Counted from the first letter of the stretch, positions 32,901 to 44,315 are shown. The stretch: 64,000 nucleotides of DNA from Macrostomum hystrix (GCA_950097015.1 CATNEN010000034.1:5474501-5538500), one strand, 5' to 3'. Numbers and translations: made by a program. Notes: generated by a model from the sequence alone, not told the origin.

Positions 32901-35900
32901 ATTCACTGAAATCCCATTCACTAAAATCCCATTCACTGAAATCCCATTCACTGAAATCCCATTCACTGAAATCCAATTCACTGAAATCCCATTCACTGAA
33001 ATCCCATTCACTGAAATCCAATTCACTGAAATCCCATTCACTGAAATCCCATTCACTGAAATCCTATTCACTGAAATCCCATTCACTGAAAGGGATCCCA
33101 TTCTCTTTCATCCCAATGAAAGAGCAAAATACTAAGTCTCCCAAAAATCTCCTTAAAATGCAATAAATTTACAATAAATCCCGTAAGAATTATCCTGATC
33201 AATCGAGATCCTAATTGACTCGAATCCCAAACCCAAAATGTATTGACGTAGTGGATCCCAAGAAAAACTGTTTGAAACCAACGATCAACAAGGCAATCGC
33301 CTGTCTTATCCTCGCCGGACTCATCCCAAAGAAAGAGCCCAGCCCGCCCCTCACTCACCCACACTGTTCGCTTCTCATTAAACGGTCGTCTTCAGTAAAG
33401 AGAAATACGGAGTCCATTCCCCGAGTTCAGCTCCCAGCCCGCGTCGACAGCTCAGCTCCTCGCCCCGAGGAAACAGACCGACCGTGTGTCTGAGGGGCTG
33501 AGGTGAGGCTGCCTGACTTTTCCTTTCCTCATTACTTCCTCTCTCTCTGTGTGTTTCTCGCTAGCCGCCGCCGCCTCGAGTTTGAGTCCTTCGTCAGAGC
33601 TCTCCCTTTATCTCTATTTCTCTATTTTTCTTCGCCGCAACTCCCGCTCTGCCAGCTTTTTATTATTTCTACTTCCACCCTTCCCAAAGCCCCTTCTCTG
33701 TCTTTTAGCTTTCAGGACACGCAAGTCCATCTCAGTACTTTCCGTATCTCAGTCCATCTCCATGAAGCCTTGGCCAGCTGGTACTGGCCTTTTAATAGAG
33801 GGTTGCGTGTCACTGCGCAATGGGTCTGCTTTGCAATGTGGCTCGGCTCCATCTTTTTAGTTCTGTTTCAAATTTTCTGGCGCCCTGTTTATTGACCCGG
33901 CGGCGGGGGCGATACAGGCCTTCTCAATGCCTCAGCTCTCTGTTAAGTGGGATTTAACAAAGTCCATTGAGACGGCTCATAACATTCCCAGAGGCCTCTC
34001 ATGGCTGAGTATGCCAGCAGAGCAAACAGAACTCCTACCACTGGTGGCAGAAATTCTCACACTCCCATCTGCATAGTTCTCTTCATTTCCCACTTGTATT
34101 TCTGCACTTTTATGCTTAGGAACTGCAATGCTTGTCTATAGAACTCAACTGTTTTATTCTAGACTCGTAGATAGCATTGCGACTCGATAGTATTGGGACT
34201 CGATAGTATTGGAACTCGATAGTATTGGGACTCGATAGTATTGGGACTCGATAGTATTGGAACTCGATAGCATTGGGACTCGATAGTATTGGGACTCGAT
34301 AGTATTGGGACTCGAAAGAATTGGGACTCGATAGTATTTGGGACTCGATAGTATTGGGACTCGATAGTATTGGGACTCGATAGTATTGGGACTCGATAGT
34401 ATTGGGACTCGATAGTATTGGGACTCGATAGTATTGGGACTCGATAGTATTGGGACTCGAAAGAATTGGGACTCGAAAGAATTGGGACTCGATAGTATTG
34501 GGACTCGATAGTATTGGGACTCGAAAGAATTGGGACTCGAAAGAATTGGGACTCGATAGTATTGGAACTCGAAAGAATTGGGACTCGATAGTATTGGAAC
34601 TCGATAGTATTGGGACTCGAAAGAATTGGGACTCGATAGTATTGGGACTCGAGAGTATTGGGACTCGAGGGTATTGGGACTGGATAGTATTGGGACTCGA
34701 AAGAATTGGGACTCGATAGTATTGGAATTCGATAGCATTGGAACTCGATAGTATTGGGACTCGATAGTATTGGGACTCGAAAGAATTGGGACTCGAAAGA
34801 ATTTGGACTCGATAGTATTGGGACTCGATAGTATTGGAACTCGAAAGAATTGGGACTCGATAGTATTGGAATTCGATAGCATTGTAACTCGATAGTATTG
34901 GGACTCGAAAGAATTGGGACTCGATAGTATTGGGACTCGATAGTATTGGGACTCGATAGTATTGGGACTCGAAAGAATTGGGACTCGAAAGAATTGGGAC
35001 TCGATAGTATTGGAACTCGAAAGAATTGGGACTCGATAGTATTGGGACTCGAGAGTATTGGGACTCGAAAGAATTGGGACTCGAAAGAATTGGGACTCGA
35101 TGGTATTGGGACTCGAGAGTATTGGGACTCGAGGGTATTGGGACAGGATAGTATTGGGACTCAAGGGTATTGGAACTCGAGAGTATTGGGAATCTCGAAC
35201 CTCGGCGAACCCGCAGCTGCCAGCAGGAGTTCGTGGACATCTACGTTGAAGGCAGCTATGTGCGCCGAATTTGCGGTGACAAATCAGGCAGCGAGATTCG
35301 CGGCCTCACAAACATCACCCTGGTGCTGTACGCCGAGTACGGCAACTACAGCGCACTGCGCGACACAACCTCCCGCGGCTTCAGGATTCGATTCGAATTT
35401 CAGGAGAAAGGTTGGCCATGCCGATTGCTTACCTGTAGATTGCTGACTACTAGTACACCTGTGCATAGCTGCCTACTAGTACACCTGTGCATAGCTGTCT
35501 ACTAGTACACCTGTGCATAGCTGCCTACTAGTACACCTGTGCATAGCTGTCTACTAGTACACCTGTGCATAGCTGTCTACTAGTACACCTGTGCATAGCT
35601 GTCTACTAGTACACCTGTGCATAGCTGTCTACTAGTACACCTGTGCATAGCTGTCTACTACTACACCTGTGCATAGCTGTCTACTACTACACCTGTGCAT
35701 AGCTGCCTACTAGTACACCTGTGCATAGCTGTCTACTACTACACCTGTGCATAGCTGTCTACTAGTACACCTGTGCATAGCTGTCTACTACTACACCTGT
35801 GCATAGCTGTCTACTAGTACACCTGTGCATAGCTGTCTACTACTACACCTGTGCATAGCTGCCTACTAGTACACCTGTGCATAGCTGCCTACTAGTACAC

Positions 35901-38900
35901 CTGTGCATAGCTGCCTACTACTACACCTGTGCATAGCTGCCTACTAGTACACCTGTGCATAGCTGTCTACTAGTACACCTGTGCATAGCTGTCTACTAGT
36001 ACACCTGTGCATAGCTGTCTACTACTACACCTGTGCATAGCTGTCTACTAGTACACCTGTGCATAGCTGTCTACTAGTACACCTGTGCATAGCTGCCTAC
36101 TAGTACACCTGTGCATAGCCGTTTACTTGTGGATATACATTATCTGCATGGTATCGATTCTGTTCTCGCACTACGAGCATAACACGAGCGTGTCATCTAC
36201 TCTAGTTGCTCATCTGTCAGCCGTAATAACTTATCTCCACATAAGAACATTTATCATTTTATGATGATCAAATAAAGACAGTACTTCGACCAGGGCAGCA
36301 GGTGCTAAAATCCCGGAATGCGAACATGGGTTGTCCCGGCCCATTGCGGAAGGAAATAATTTATGATTTCCATTAGAGATTAATTTTGCATTTGAGAGGC
36401 TGGATCAGGTGAATAAGTTAAAAATGCTTTATTTCGTCTCAGAAAATCAGGTCGCTAGGGGCTCTCATTTTAAAAAAATTAGGCTGAGAGTGAAAAAGTA
36501 GGTCGTGTTGGCTCGAATATTAACAGTTATATAGACCACGGGGGTATTTAAAATAACCAATTTTTCTTTGTTCTGTATCTCTTTGGGGTGTTTGTCAGAA
36601 AAAATCAATATAAACATAAGTTTTCTGCTCAGAAAATTTCAATACTTAGCCATATCGGCTATTATTTTTGCATATATCGCACTGATTAATTAGATTGTTA
36701 GCTATTTTATTATCGAACCAATACTCGTAATAGATTCTCAGTCGCGGAAAAAACTCTACTTTGTTTTGAAAGACCCGCATGTTTTGGACTGGCTTGCCGG
36801 CTGCTCTGCATTCGCCAATGTCGTCCTAAATTGCAAGTTATTGTGAGAAGGTCCCCTCTCCCCCTGTCTCGATTCATTCCAGAGGGTTGCGGCAACACCC
36901 GCTTCGGCAGCAGCGAACAGACGCAGGGCGTCATCAAGTCTCCTGGATACGACGGGTCCGGATATTTGCCGCTTACCGATTGCACCTACGACATCATCGG
37001 CTCGCCCAATGAGCGAGTCGTGCTCAACTTTATGGACATTCATCTAGCCGAGTCTGTTCTGTGAGTTCACTTTTTTATAATCGGCTGTCCGACTGGCCAT
37101 TTGGCTGAAATGAAATGTTCTTTGGTGAAAGTTATTTCGATACATATAGCCTTCGCTTGCAGATTCCACACACTTGAGCTCCAGTTTTTTCGTTCGAAAT
37201 TGCCAATAATTTTCTCATTGAGAGGCCTTGATGGGTTTTATGCCCCAATCTGCGCATACGGGCGAGTACTAAAAAAATCTCTTCCTACAGCCCAACACGT
37301 AAGTCACGGGCTCCGGTCCATCGCTCGGTTGAGTTTTATTGCCTCTGCTCGAGCTGATTGGGGAAGCGACAGAAAGGCGGAGGAGAAAGCAATGGGAAAA
37401 TGAGAGAGAGAGAGAGAGAAGAGCGGGAGAAGCAGGACCAGAGCCGAGGGGTGTTAAACTCAGCGGATTGAGCAAATCCGAGGCTCGGGCGGGTTTCTAT
37501 ACGAGTAGGCTTCCAGCGCTTCTAACCTTCTCCTTGTGCTTCCTATAGTTTATCCCTCGGTCTTATCAGGCGTCGTCGGCGGGTTAATCCTGCAGAAAGA
37601 AATGCAGCTTGGCCAAAACCTTGGCAAATTCAATATAGCATGGTGATCGGATTTGATCTACAAATAGAAAAATGCGGGTAGCCAGGCGGTTAACATGAAA
37701 GTTGCGCCTCACTAACGATACGTCTTTTTGACGGCTGCGGCGACACGGCAAATGCCGATTGGCCTTGTCTGATTGGATCTCAACAAAAAAGAAGGAGCTG
37801 GTGGAATCCCGTCGTACTTTTATGGTTTATATTCCGGATCATTTAGTGCGCTTATTAGCATTCGAATTTCTCTTATCACAGCAACTCGGTAGCTTAACTA
37901 TTGGAACCCCATTCGCAGCTGTCACCAGGACTATATTTCGCTGAAGAACATGGTGCAGGGCAGGCCCACACTACTGATGGAGAATGCATGCGGCTCGGCT
38001 AAGATTGGCACCATCATCTCGGCTAGCAACTGGGTGCAGTTGCGATTTCACAGCTCCCTCATCAGGTGGGAAGAGTACAGGGGCTTCCAGCTGAACTACA
38101 AATTCATACGAATCGGTGAGTGAGGAGTGACATTGACTAATTTCTAGACCAGAGACAAGTGATCAGAGACCAGCGACAAGTGACCAGAGACCAGAGACAA
38201 GTGATCAGAGACCAGCGACCAGAGACCACAGACCAGAGACAAGTGATCAGAGACCATAGACCGAAGACCAGAGACAAGTGATCAGAGACCAGAGACCAGA
38301 GACAAGTGATCAGAGACCAGCGACCAGAGACCAGAGACCAGAGACAAGTGATCAGAGACCAGCGACCAGACACCGCAGACCAGAGACAAGTGATCAGAGA
38401 CCAGCGACCAGAGACCAGAGACCAGATACAAGTGATCAGAGACCAGCGACCAGAGACCACAGACCAGAGACAAGTGATCAGAGACCAGAGACCAGAGACC
38501 AGAGACAAGTGATCAGAGACCAGCGACCAGACACCGCAGACCAGAGACAAGTGATCAGAGACCAGCGACCAGTGACCAGAGACCAGAGACAAGTGATCAG
38601 AGACCATAGACCGAAGACCAGAGACAAGTGATCAGAAACCAGCGACCAGAGACCAGAGGCCAGAGACAAGTGATCAGAGACCATAGACCGAAGACCAGAG
38701 ACAAGTGACCAGAGACCAGCGACCAGCGACCAGACACCGCAGACCAGAGACAAGTGATCAGAGACCAGCGACCAGAGACCAGAGACCAGATACAAGTGAT
38801 CAGAGACCAGCGACCAGAGACCACAGACCAGAGACAAGTGATCAGAGACCAGAGACCAGAGACCAGAGACAAGTGATCAGAGACCAGCGACCAGACACCG

Positions 38901-41900
38901 CAGACCAGAGACAAGTGATCAGAGACCAGCGACCAGTGACCAGAGACCAGAGACAAGTGATCAGAGACCATAGACCGAAGACCAGAGACAAGTGATCAGA
39001 AACCAGCGACCATAGACCGAAGACCAGAGACAAGTGACCAGAGACCAGCGACCAGTGACCAGAGACCAGAGACAAGTGATCAGAGACCAGAGACAAGTGA
39101 TCAGAGACCAGAGACAAGTGATCAGAGACCAGAGACAAGTGATCAGAGACCAGAGACAAGTGTTCAGAGACCAGAGACCAGAGACCAGAGACAAGTGATC
39201 AGAGACCAGAGACAAGTGATCAGAGACCAGAGACAAGTGATCAGAGACCAGAGACAAGTGATCAGAGACCAGAGACAAGTGTTCAGTGATCAGAGACCAG
39301 AGACCAGAGACCAGAGACAAGTGATCAGAGACCAGCGACCAGTGACCAGAGACAAGTAATCAGAGACCAGACACCAGACACGAGACACAAGAGACTATAG
39401 ATCAGAAAATTAGTCAGAACACCAAACTAAGCGAAAACTTTTTCATTTCCAAATATTGCAGAGGAGCTTGCCAGGGCGGAGAACAAAGACCCCAGATGCG
39501 GTAAAGACTTCTACAGTGGGGTGTCGGGCGTCATTAACTCGCCCAGCTTCCGGGGTCTTCCGTCAACGGCGGCGGACAATGTCCGGTGCGCCTGGATCAT
39601 CCAGGTGCCGGAGGGTTGGCAGATTCTGTTGACCTTGACACGGATGAATTTTGGCAAGGCTGGTGAGTGCAAACAGCCTATCAGACGTGACAACCAACTC
39701 TTCGATATCGGATCCAAGATTCAATATTCTTATATTTTATCATTTTTTATTCATAAAGTTTCGTCGGGAAAAATCCCATTCTCTAAATTTGTACATTAGT
39801 CAAAGCCTCCAGCTTATATGGTACTAATTTTGAAAGACCTTAAACTTATCGATCTTGTGTAGGCACTCAGAAACTCAACTACGAAGCAGTAGATGGAAGG
39901 ATGGCTGTCTTAAGCATTTCTGAGCTATTCAAACGAAGCCTTGGGAGGTTTTTTATTAGGCGCTATAGAAAGATCCCTCTATAATGGGATCTGACTCTGC
40001 TTCACTGGGGGAGGGTACTGCTGTACTTCATTGGATTCTGTTGGGATATTAGTGCAGCAGATTGATAGAGTCATAATGTGGGATCTGGGCCCGCCTCAAA
40101 TGCAGTCTGGCGTACTCAGAACATTGTTAAAAAGGGGAAATTGTCGGAGGTCGTGTTTGACAGCGATAGCCCGGACAACAGCATACCGGGCGGGCCGCCT
40201 TTTGTTGAGCTCCAGGCATGGAACTGTGGGCTAATCTCTGAGCCATACTCTTCCTCATTCTGTGCGTAGCAGAATGATTAAAAGTGCTAAACCAGTGCAT
40301 GCACCTGCACTTGAATATAATCCGCATAAACAATTCATGAAAACCTAATAGCATGCTTTTTGAACCAACACCCAAAATAACAGTCAGCAGCTGTTCGGCG
40401 GCGAACATCTCCGTGTACGACGTGTTCCCCACTGCGTCTAAAACGCCAAAAGAAAGATTCTGCGCTTCTAGTCATTATCCGGAGTCCATTGTGAGCGACG
40501 ATAGAATGCTCTTCATCAGGTGAGCAGTGGATTGCTAGTCTATTCAGCAGACATTGTATTGAAGCTGGTTGGAATGGATTGCTAGTCTATTCAGCAGACA
40601 TTGTATTGAAGCTGGTTGGAATAGATTGCTAGTCTATTCAGCAGACATTGTTCTGAAGCTGGTTGGAATGGATTGCTAGTCTATTCAGCAGACATTGTAT
40701 TGAAGCTGGTTGGAATAGATTGCTAGTCTATTCAGCAGACATTGTATTGAAGCTGGTTGGAATAGATTGCTAGTCTATTCAGCAGACATTGTATTGAAGC
40801 TAGTTGTAATGGATTGCTAGTCTATTCAGCAGACATTGTATTGAAGCTAGTTGTAATGGATTGCTAGTCTATTCAGCAGACATTGTATTGAAGCTAGTTG
40901 TAATGGATTGCTAGTCTATTCAGCAGACATTGTATTGAATCTGTTTGAAATGGATTGCTAGTCTAATCCCACACAGATCTGAGATCCCAGCGTCTCAACT
41001 CAACAATGTCTTACACGAATACAAATTTGCTAGACGAATGAAAATCAGGGGAAAAAAGGGAATTTCTTCTGCCGCGTAGCCGCATTCCTTTCCTCCGCAC
41101 TTCAGTTTAGCCCCTTTCAGGATTCTAGAAGTGAAAATATATCCCCTACCCCAATGTCTAGGCAGAGCCCAGTAGATGAGATTTGGGATCTGGGATCTGT
41201 CCCGCCTGTCCTGACCCAATTGGGCTGCCCTTTTGCTGGGGGTGGGAAATGGGGCGGGTTATTTGAATCCCCTGGATAGTCTCGCGGTCCGTCTTCAAGT
41301 TGCGGCAGCTGGCCCGGTGGGGCTTAGCTGGGCTTTTGTCCTCACATTTTGAGCAGCCGGAGGGGGGTGGGGAGGAGGCAAGGGTCGCAGGGTTGGCGAG
41401 GTCGGGCGCGTTAATTAAAACCGCCGCGTCAACTCCTACCCCCCACAGGCCGAGTGGGCAATGGGGATTTTTAGCAGCAGCCGCTTCCCCAGCGACAGGC
41501 CCGGCTGATTAAGAGCTAGACCACGCAGGAGGCGCACTAGAGACTACAGAGAAGTATTTTCAACGGGAATAAATCTTCAGTTGCGGTGCGTGAGCTCTAG
41601 ATAGGCTCTGCAAACAGCTCCCCTGCCCCCCACCCACTCTCTGCTCAGCGATGCGGCTGATATTCCGTGTTTGCCTTCTCACTTGGACCGCTCCGGCAGG
41701 TGGGGCTGACATTTTGCAACACGGCTGGCAGTCACAAACTCTTAAATTTATTACCTGCGCGACTTGGTTTGCTGCTGAACTGATTCAATTCGAAGGCAGT
41801 CGAATTAGAGCGTAGGGTAGAGAGGTAGAGAGAGAGGTTGGGAGGTAGAGAGTGAAGTGTAGAGGTAAATGGTGAGGTAGAGAGGTTAGAGGTATAGAGC

Positions 41901-43858
41901 GATGTAAAGAGAGATAGAGAGCGAGTTAGAGACGTAGATGGCAAGATATTACGCGCGGGGGTGAGTGGCAGAGCGGTTAATGCGTTTGCCTCTCGTGCCT
42001 AGGTCATTGAGCTCGATTCCGCGGTGAGGCCACATTCATTTGGGGCGCAGCCGCGGAGAGAAGGTTTGGGGGCTTGTCGTGCAATTTACGCCCTTGAGGG
42101 CCAATCTCCAAGGCACAGTGATAGTGTAATCTGCGTGACGATGAGAAAGTCAGGGCAGATGTACACACCTGTGTGAGTGTAGTGCTCAGGAGTCAGCGAA
42201 ACGGGCAGAATTGCCTCCTCGCTGTCTGCGAGTGTACTGTCACCAAATGATGTGCAATTGCCTGCAGCCCCTTCTGCAATTATTATTATTACTATTAGAT
42301 ATTGAACGCAGTAGAGAGGTTGACAGATGCAAAAAGACCGTTAGGATTAAAAAACAAATATTTTAAATACATTTTAAAAATACGTATTGCTGCCACAGAA
42401 ATCATGAACGGATCGATTGTCACACAGAATTAACTTTACATATTGTAGATTCTTCGGTGAAGCGAAATCTCTGGAGTCGCAGGCTAATTTCCAGCTCACT
42501 TACTCAGCAGCGCTGAAGGATCACCAGGATCTGGGTGAGCTGCGGGCCAAATATGTTTGAATCTTCTGTGCAGCGCGCTATTTCTCTCTGCCTGTCACTC
42601 TAGCTTTGATTCTAAGTGTCAGTTTAGACTTGACTCTCCCTGTCACTCTCCCTGTCACTCTATAATATTTCATATTTCATCTATCTTTCACTCTTATTGG
42701 TACAATCTCGGTAACTCTACCTGCGACTCTACCTGTTACAAATCTCCTGTCACTACGCCTGTCACTCCACCTGTCACCGGCTCCGCAGCTAGCTGCCCCG
42801 GCTACCTGTGCCGCGGCGCTTTGCACTGCCGAGACTCGGCCGGCCTCAGCTGCACCCGGCTGCCCAGATACTGCCTGCATCCGAGTGCCAAGTGCGACGG
42901 CCGGCAGAGCTGCTCAATGGTTGAGACCTCAGATGAAGAGGATTGTAAGCACCGCTTGAAAATTTGTTGGGGTTGGGTTGACAAAAATCCAGACATTTTT
43001 TGGAAATTTAAACTCCCTCACCAATGACCGGCTCGCACAGGTGTTTCCTGGCACTACATCGCCGGCGTTGTCACCGGGGCCGTGTGCAGCGCCGTCATCG
43101 TGTGCCTCTCCGCTGTCCTCGTCTGCTTTATCTGCCGCAGCCGTCGCCGCCGTCGTCAGCGTCGTCGTCAGGCCGCTTCAGACGGCGGCGCTGGTTCGAT
43201 ATCGGGCGCCAGCAGCTCAGGTGCGGCCTCCTCCGCCCAGACTGGCTCGCCGAGGCATCGCCAGCAGCGGCACACCGCGTCCGCACTAGCCAACGTCTCC
43301 TCGAACGGATCGGCCGGACGCAGCGGCAAGAAGAACTCGGTGAAGTCCTCCTTGACCGACCTGGAGATGACGTCCGTCATCAGCGGACCCGCGGCGACGG
43401 CGGCCGCCCGCGCCGAGCCGGCCCTGAAGCCGATTCTAAAGCTGACTTTCTCCGACGACCTTGGCCACGAGCGCAGCCTCCGATTGGCCGCCTCACCAGC
43501 CGAAAGTCCAATCCTGGGAGTACCACCGCAGCCGCCGCCTCAGCAGCAGCAGCAGCAGCAGCAGCAGTCGGGCAGGTTCGCTCGGGTCTCTAATCACTAC
43601 GCCTGCTCGGTGCTGGACCCGGGCCAGACTGTGCGCTACGCACCGCCTCCGGCAGCCTCAGCGCGCACGCGGCACGCGGCCCTCAGTCCGATCGGCCCGG
43701 CGTTTCCAGCTGCCGGTGACGGCGCAACCTGTTCGACTTCGGCGGACGATGGCTGCGTCGGTGGCGGCTACACGCGAAAGAATTCCTACTGCAAGATTGT
43801 CGAAGAGGAGAGCGACCACAAGGAGAGTGACTCGGAAGGTGGTGGGTCCCTGTTCTAA
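29962..43858 (+). CDS. CUB-CUB-CUB-LDLa transmembrane protein (NETO/LEV-10-like)
   Basis: Ten exons: 29962-30091, 30329-30509, 35217-35410, 36883-37060, 37919-38115, 39462-39662, 40384-40519, 42449-42534, 42789-42944 and 43041-43858. Every junction is GT-AG and in phase, giving 2277 nt and 758 residues. A signal peptide (about 1-38) is followed by three CUB domains, encoded by exons 2-3, 4-5 and 6-8 and each split by introns (ELKSPNYG, GVIKSPGYDG and GVINSPSFRG starts; RRICG, ENACG and RFCAS second halves). An LDLa module follows in exon 9 (CLHPSAKCDG...SDEEDC), then a transmembrane helix (about 492-517). The roughly 240-residue cytoplasmic tail has an Arg-rich stop-transfer segment and a poly-Gln run. 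CUB/LDLa/TM proteins of the NETO and LEV-10 type are auxiliary subunits of glutamate or acetylcholine receptors. Vertebrate NETO has two CUBs and nematode LEV-10 has five; this one has three. Confidence 0.9.
31088..31360. repeat. 15-bp minisatellite A in NETO-like intron 2
   Basis: Units CTGAAATCCCATTCA with CCTG/CTTA variants, about 18 copies. The same monomer recurs as a second array at 32634. The period of 15 opens minus-strand frames of pentapeptide repeats that are not genes. Confidence 0.93.
31361..32633. other. NETO-like intron 2, unique sequence
   Basis: Sequence between the two 15-bp arrays. Short frames exist around 31410-31830, but none shows a CUB-like pattern, and exons 2 and 3 join in phase without an intervening exon. 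Confidence 0.55.
32634..33091. repeat. 15-bp minisatellite B in NETO-like intron 2
   Basis: About 30 copies of CTGAAATCCCATTCA, the same unit as the array at 31088-31360, 1.3 kb away. Several minus-strand frames stay open across it. Confidence 0.95.
33092..34160. other. NETO-like intron 2, unique pyrimidine-rich sequence
   Basis: Unique sequence between two arrays, with a strongly CT-rich stretch at 33510-33720. Open frames in it are low-complexity (Ser/Leu-rich) and match no domain. Confidence 0.5.
34161..35192. repeat. 16-bp minisatellite in NETO-like intron 2, about 64 copies
   Basis: Units ACTCGATAGTATTGGG, with a second monomer type ACTCGAAAGAATTGGG interspersed and rarer ATTC and GAGG variants. 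The array stops about 24 bp before the acceptor of exon 3 (35217). Long frames on both strands (up to 374 codons on the minus strand) are repeat artefacts: a 16-bp unit cycles the three frames over 48 bp, and all happen to lack stops. Confidence 0.95.
35443..36122. repeat. 26-bp minisatellite in NETO-like intron 3, about 26 copies
   Basis: Units containing ACTAGTACACCTGTGCATAG plus CTGTCT, with variants CTGCCT and ACTACTAC. The array starts about 33 bp after the donor of exon 3 (35410). Confidence 0.95.
36123..36882. other. NETO-like intron 3, right part
   Basis: AT-rich unique sequence leading to the exon-4 acceptor at 36881-36882. No further exon or repeat is seen. Confidence 0.6.
37061..37918. 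other. NETO-like intron 4
   Basis: Intron between the two halves of CUB2. It contains a short (GA)n run near 37400-37420 and no large tandem array, unlike the other large introns of this gene. Confidence 0.6.
38148..39405. repeat. 7-bp-based satellite in NETO-like intron 5
   Basis: Built from heptamers of the type AGACCAG, GCGACCA, AGACAAG and TGATCAG arranged into longer composite units. Some composite blocks of several hundred bp recur (compare 38310-38530 with 38715-38900). Begins about 30 bp after the exon-5 donor at 38115 and ends about 55 bp before exon 6. Open frames on both strands (RDQRPETSDQ-type and SLVSGLWSL-type) are artefacts. Confidence 0.94.
39663..40383. other. NETO-like intron 6 with a probable reverse SINE fragment
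   Basis: Exon 6 ends with phase 1 at 39662 and joins exon 7 at 40384 in phase, completing CUB3. An open segment at about 40115-40269 also begins after a CAG in a compatible phase, but it has no CUB pattern and hits a stop. Its minus strand shows ATGGCTCAGAGATTAGC and CATGCCTGGAGCTC, reminiscent of the family-2 SINE head. Confidence 0.45.
40527..40965. repeat. 47-bp minisatellite in NETO-like intron 7, about 9 copies
   Basis: Units containing ATTGCTAGTCTATTCAGCAG recur every 47 bp (for example at 40531 and 40578). Variants lie mainly in the GAAGCTGGTTGGAAT portion. The first unit starts 8 bp after the exon-7 donor, so the array virtually touches the splice site. Confidence 0.94.
40966..41954. 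other. NETO-like intron 7, unique sequence
   Basis: Mixed composition, GC-rich at 41200-41520, and a GA/GGTAGA-rich low-complexity stretch at 41810-41940. No exon-like segment with CUB or LDLa features. Confidence 0.5.
41955..42300 (+). mobile_element. tRNA-derived SINE, family 2, near-complete copy
   Basis: The head has an A-box-like GAGTGGCAGAGCGGTTAATG and a B-box-like GAGCTCGATTCC. The body contains CCAAGGCACAGTGATAGTGT and AGTCAGGGCAGATGTACACA, and the tail ends in (ATT)n near 42280. The same body is found in reverse at 20714-20990 and forward at 44046-44315. The head and body differ from family 1. Confidence 0.82.
42630..42785. repeat. degenerate 12-bp repeat in NETO-like intron 8
   Basis: Imperfect repeats of CCTGTCACTCTC (variants with GTAACTCTA and GCGACTCTA) fill the small intron 42535-42788, right up to the exon-9 acceptor. 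They also supply its pyrimidine tract. Confidence 0.7.
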
Positions 43859-44045
43859 GTTTTTTGTTTTTTGTTTTGTAATATCGTAGGAACATTCTCC
43901 TGCGTTCGGCTTGCCTGATTTCATTTATTATTCCTTTCCTGCTTCGTTTCTACGAGGTTCTTTTCTGATTGTTTGCCGAACAAAAAGACATTTTGAATTA
44001 CAATATCTCTCTTGAAATTCATGGGAATCTTAAAGATTCGAAACA

Positions 44046-44315
44046 GGGCGACTGGCTTGTGCGGTCCAACGCGTTTGCCTTTCTCACCAAGGTCCCTGAG
44101 CTCGGAATCCGCGGCGTAGCCACCTTTATTTGGGCTTGGGAGGGCTTGTCTTGCAATTTGCACCCAAGAGGGCCAACCCCAAGGCACAGTGAGAGTGTAC
44201 ACTGCCTGACAAAATATAGCGCAAGGCAGATGCACATCACCTGCGTTTGTGTGCTTAGGGTCAAGCGAAATGAGCACACTTGCCTCCTTGCTGCGTCCAT
44301 CGTTTTCATCCTCGC
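44046..44315 (+). mobile_element. tRNA-derived SINE, family 2, diverged copy
   Basis: It shares TGCGGTCCAACGCGTTTGCC, GAGCTCGGAATCCGCGG, CCCCAAGGCACAGTGAGAGT and GGCAGATGCACATCACCTG with the copy at 41955-42300, in the same order and orientation, about 200 bp beyond the NETO-like stop codon. Confidence 0.78.

Noticed and set aside
34116-35240. 374- and 336-codon minus-strand ORFs
   Set aside because: Translation of the 16-bp array in NETO-like intron 2. The flanking CUB exons join in phase without them.
35443-36122. CRISPR-like array
   Set aside because: The 26-bp units are directly adjacent with no unique spacers, and the genome is an animal's. The same applies to the other tandem arrays here.
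38137-39320. Many ORFs on both strands rich in RDQRPET or SLVSGLWSL
   Set aside because: Heptamer satellite in an intron. The same peptides occur in all frames because of the repeat.
40115-40269. Possible extra exon of the NETO-like gene
   Set aside because: Phase-compatible acceptor, but it lacks CUB features, ends in a stop and looks like a reverse SINE fragment. Exon 6 joins directly to 40384 to complete CUB3.
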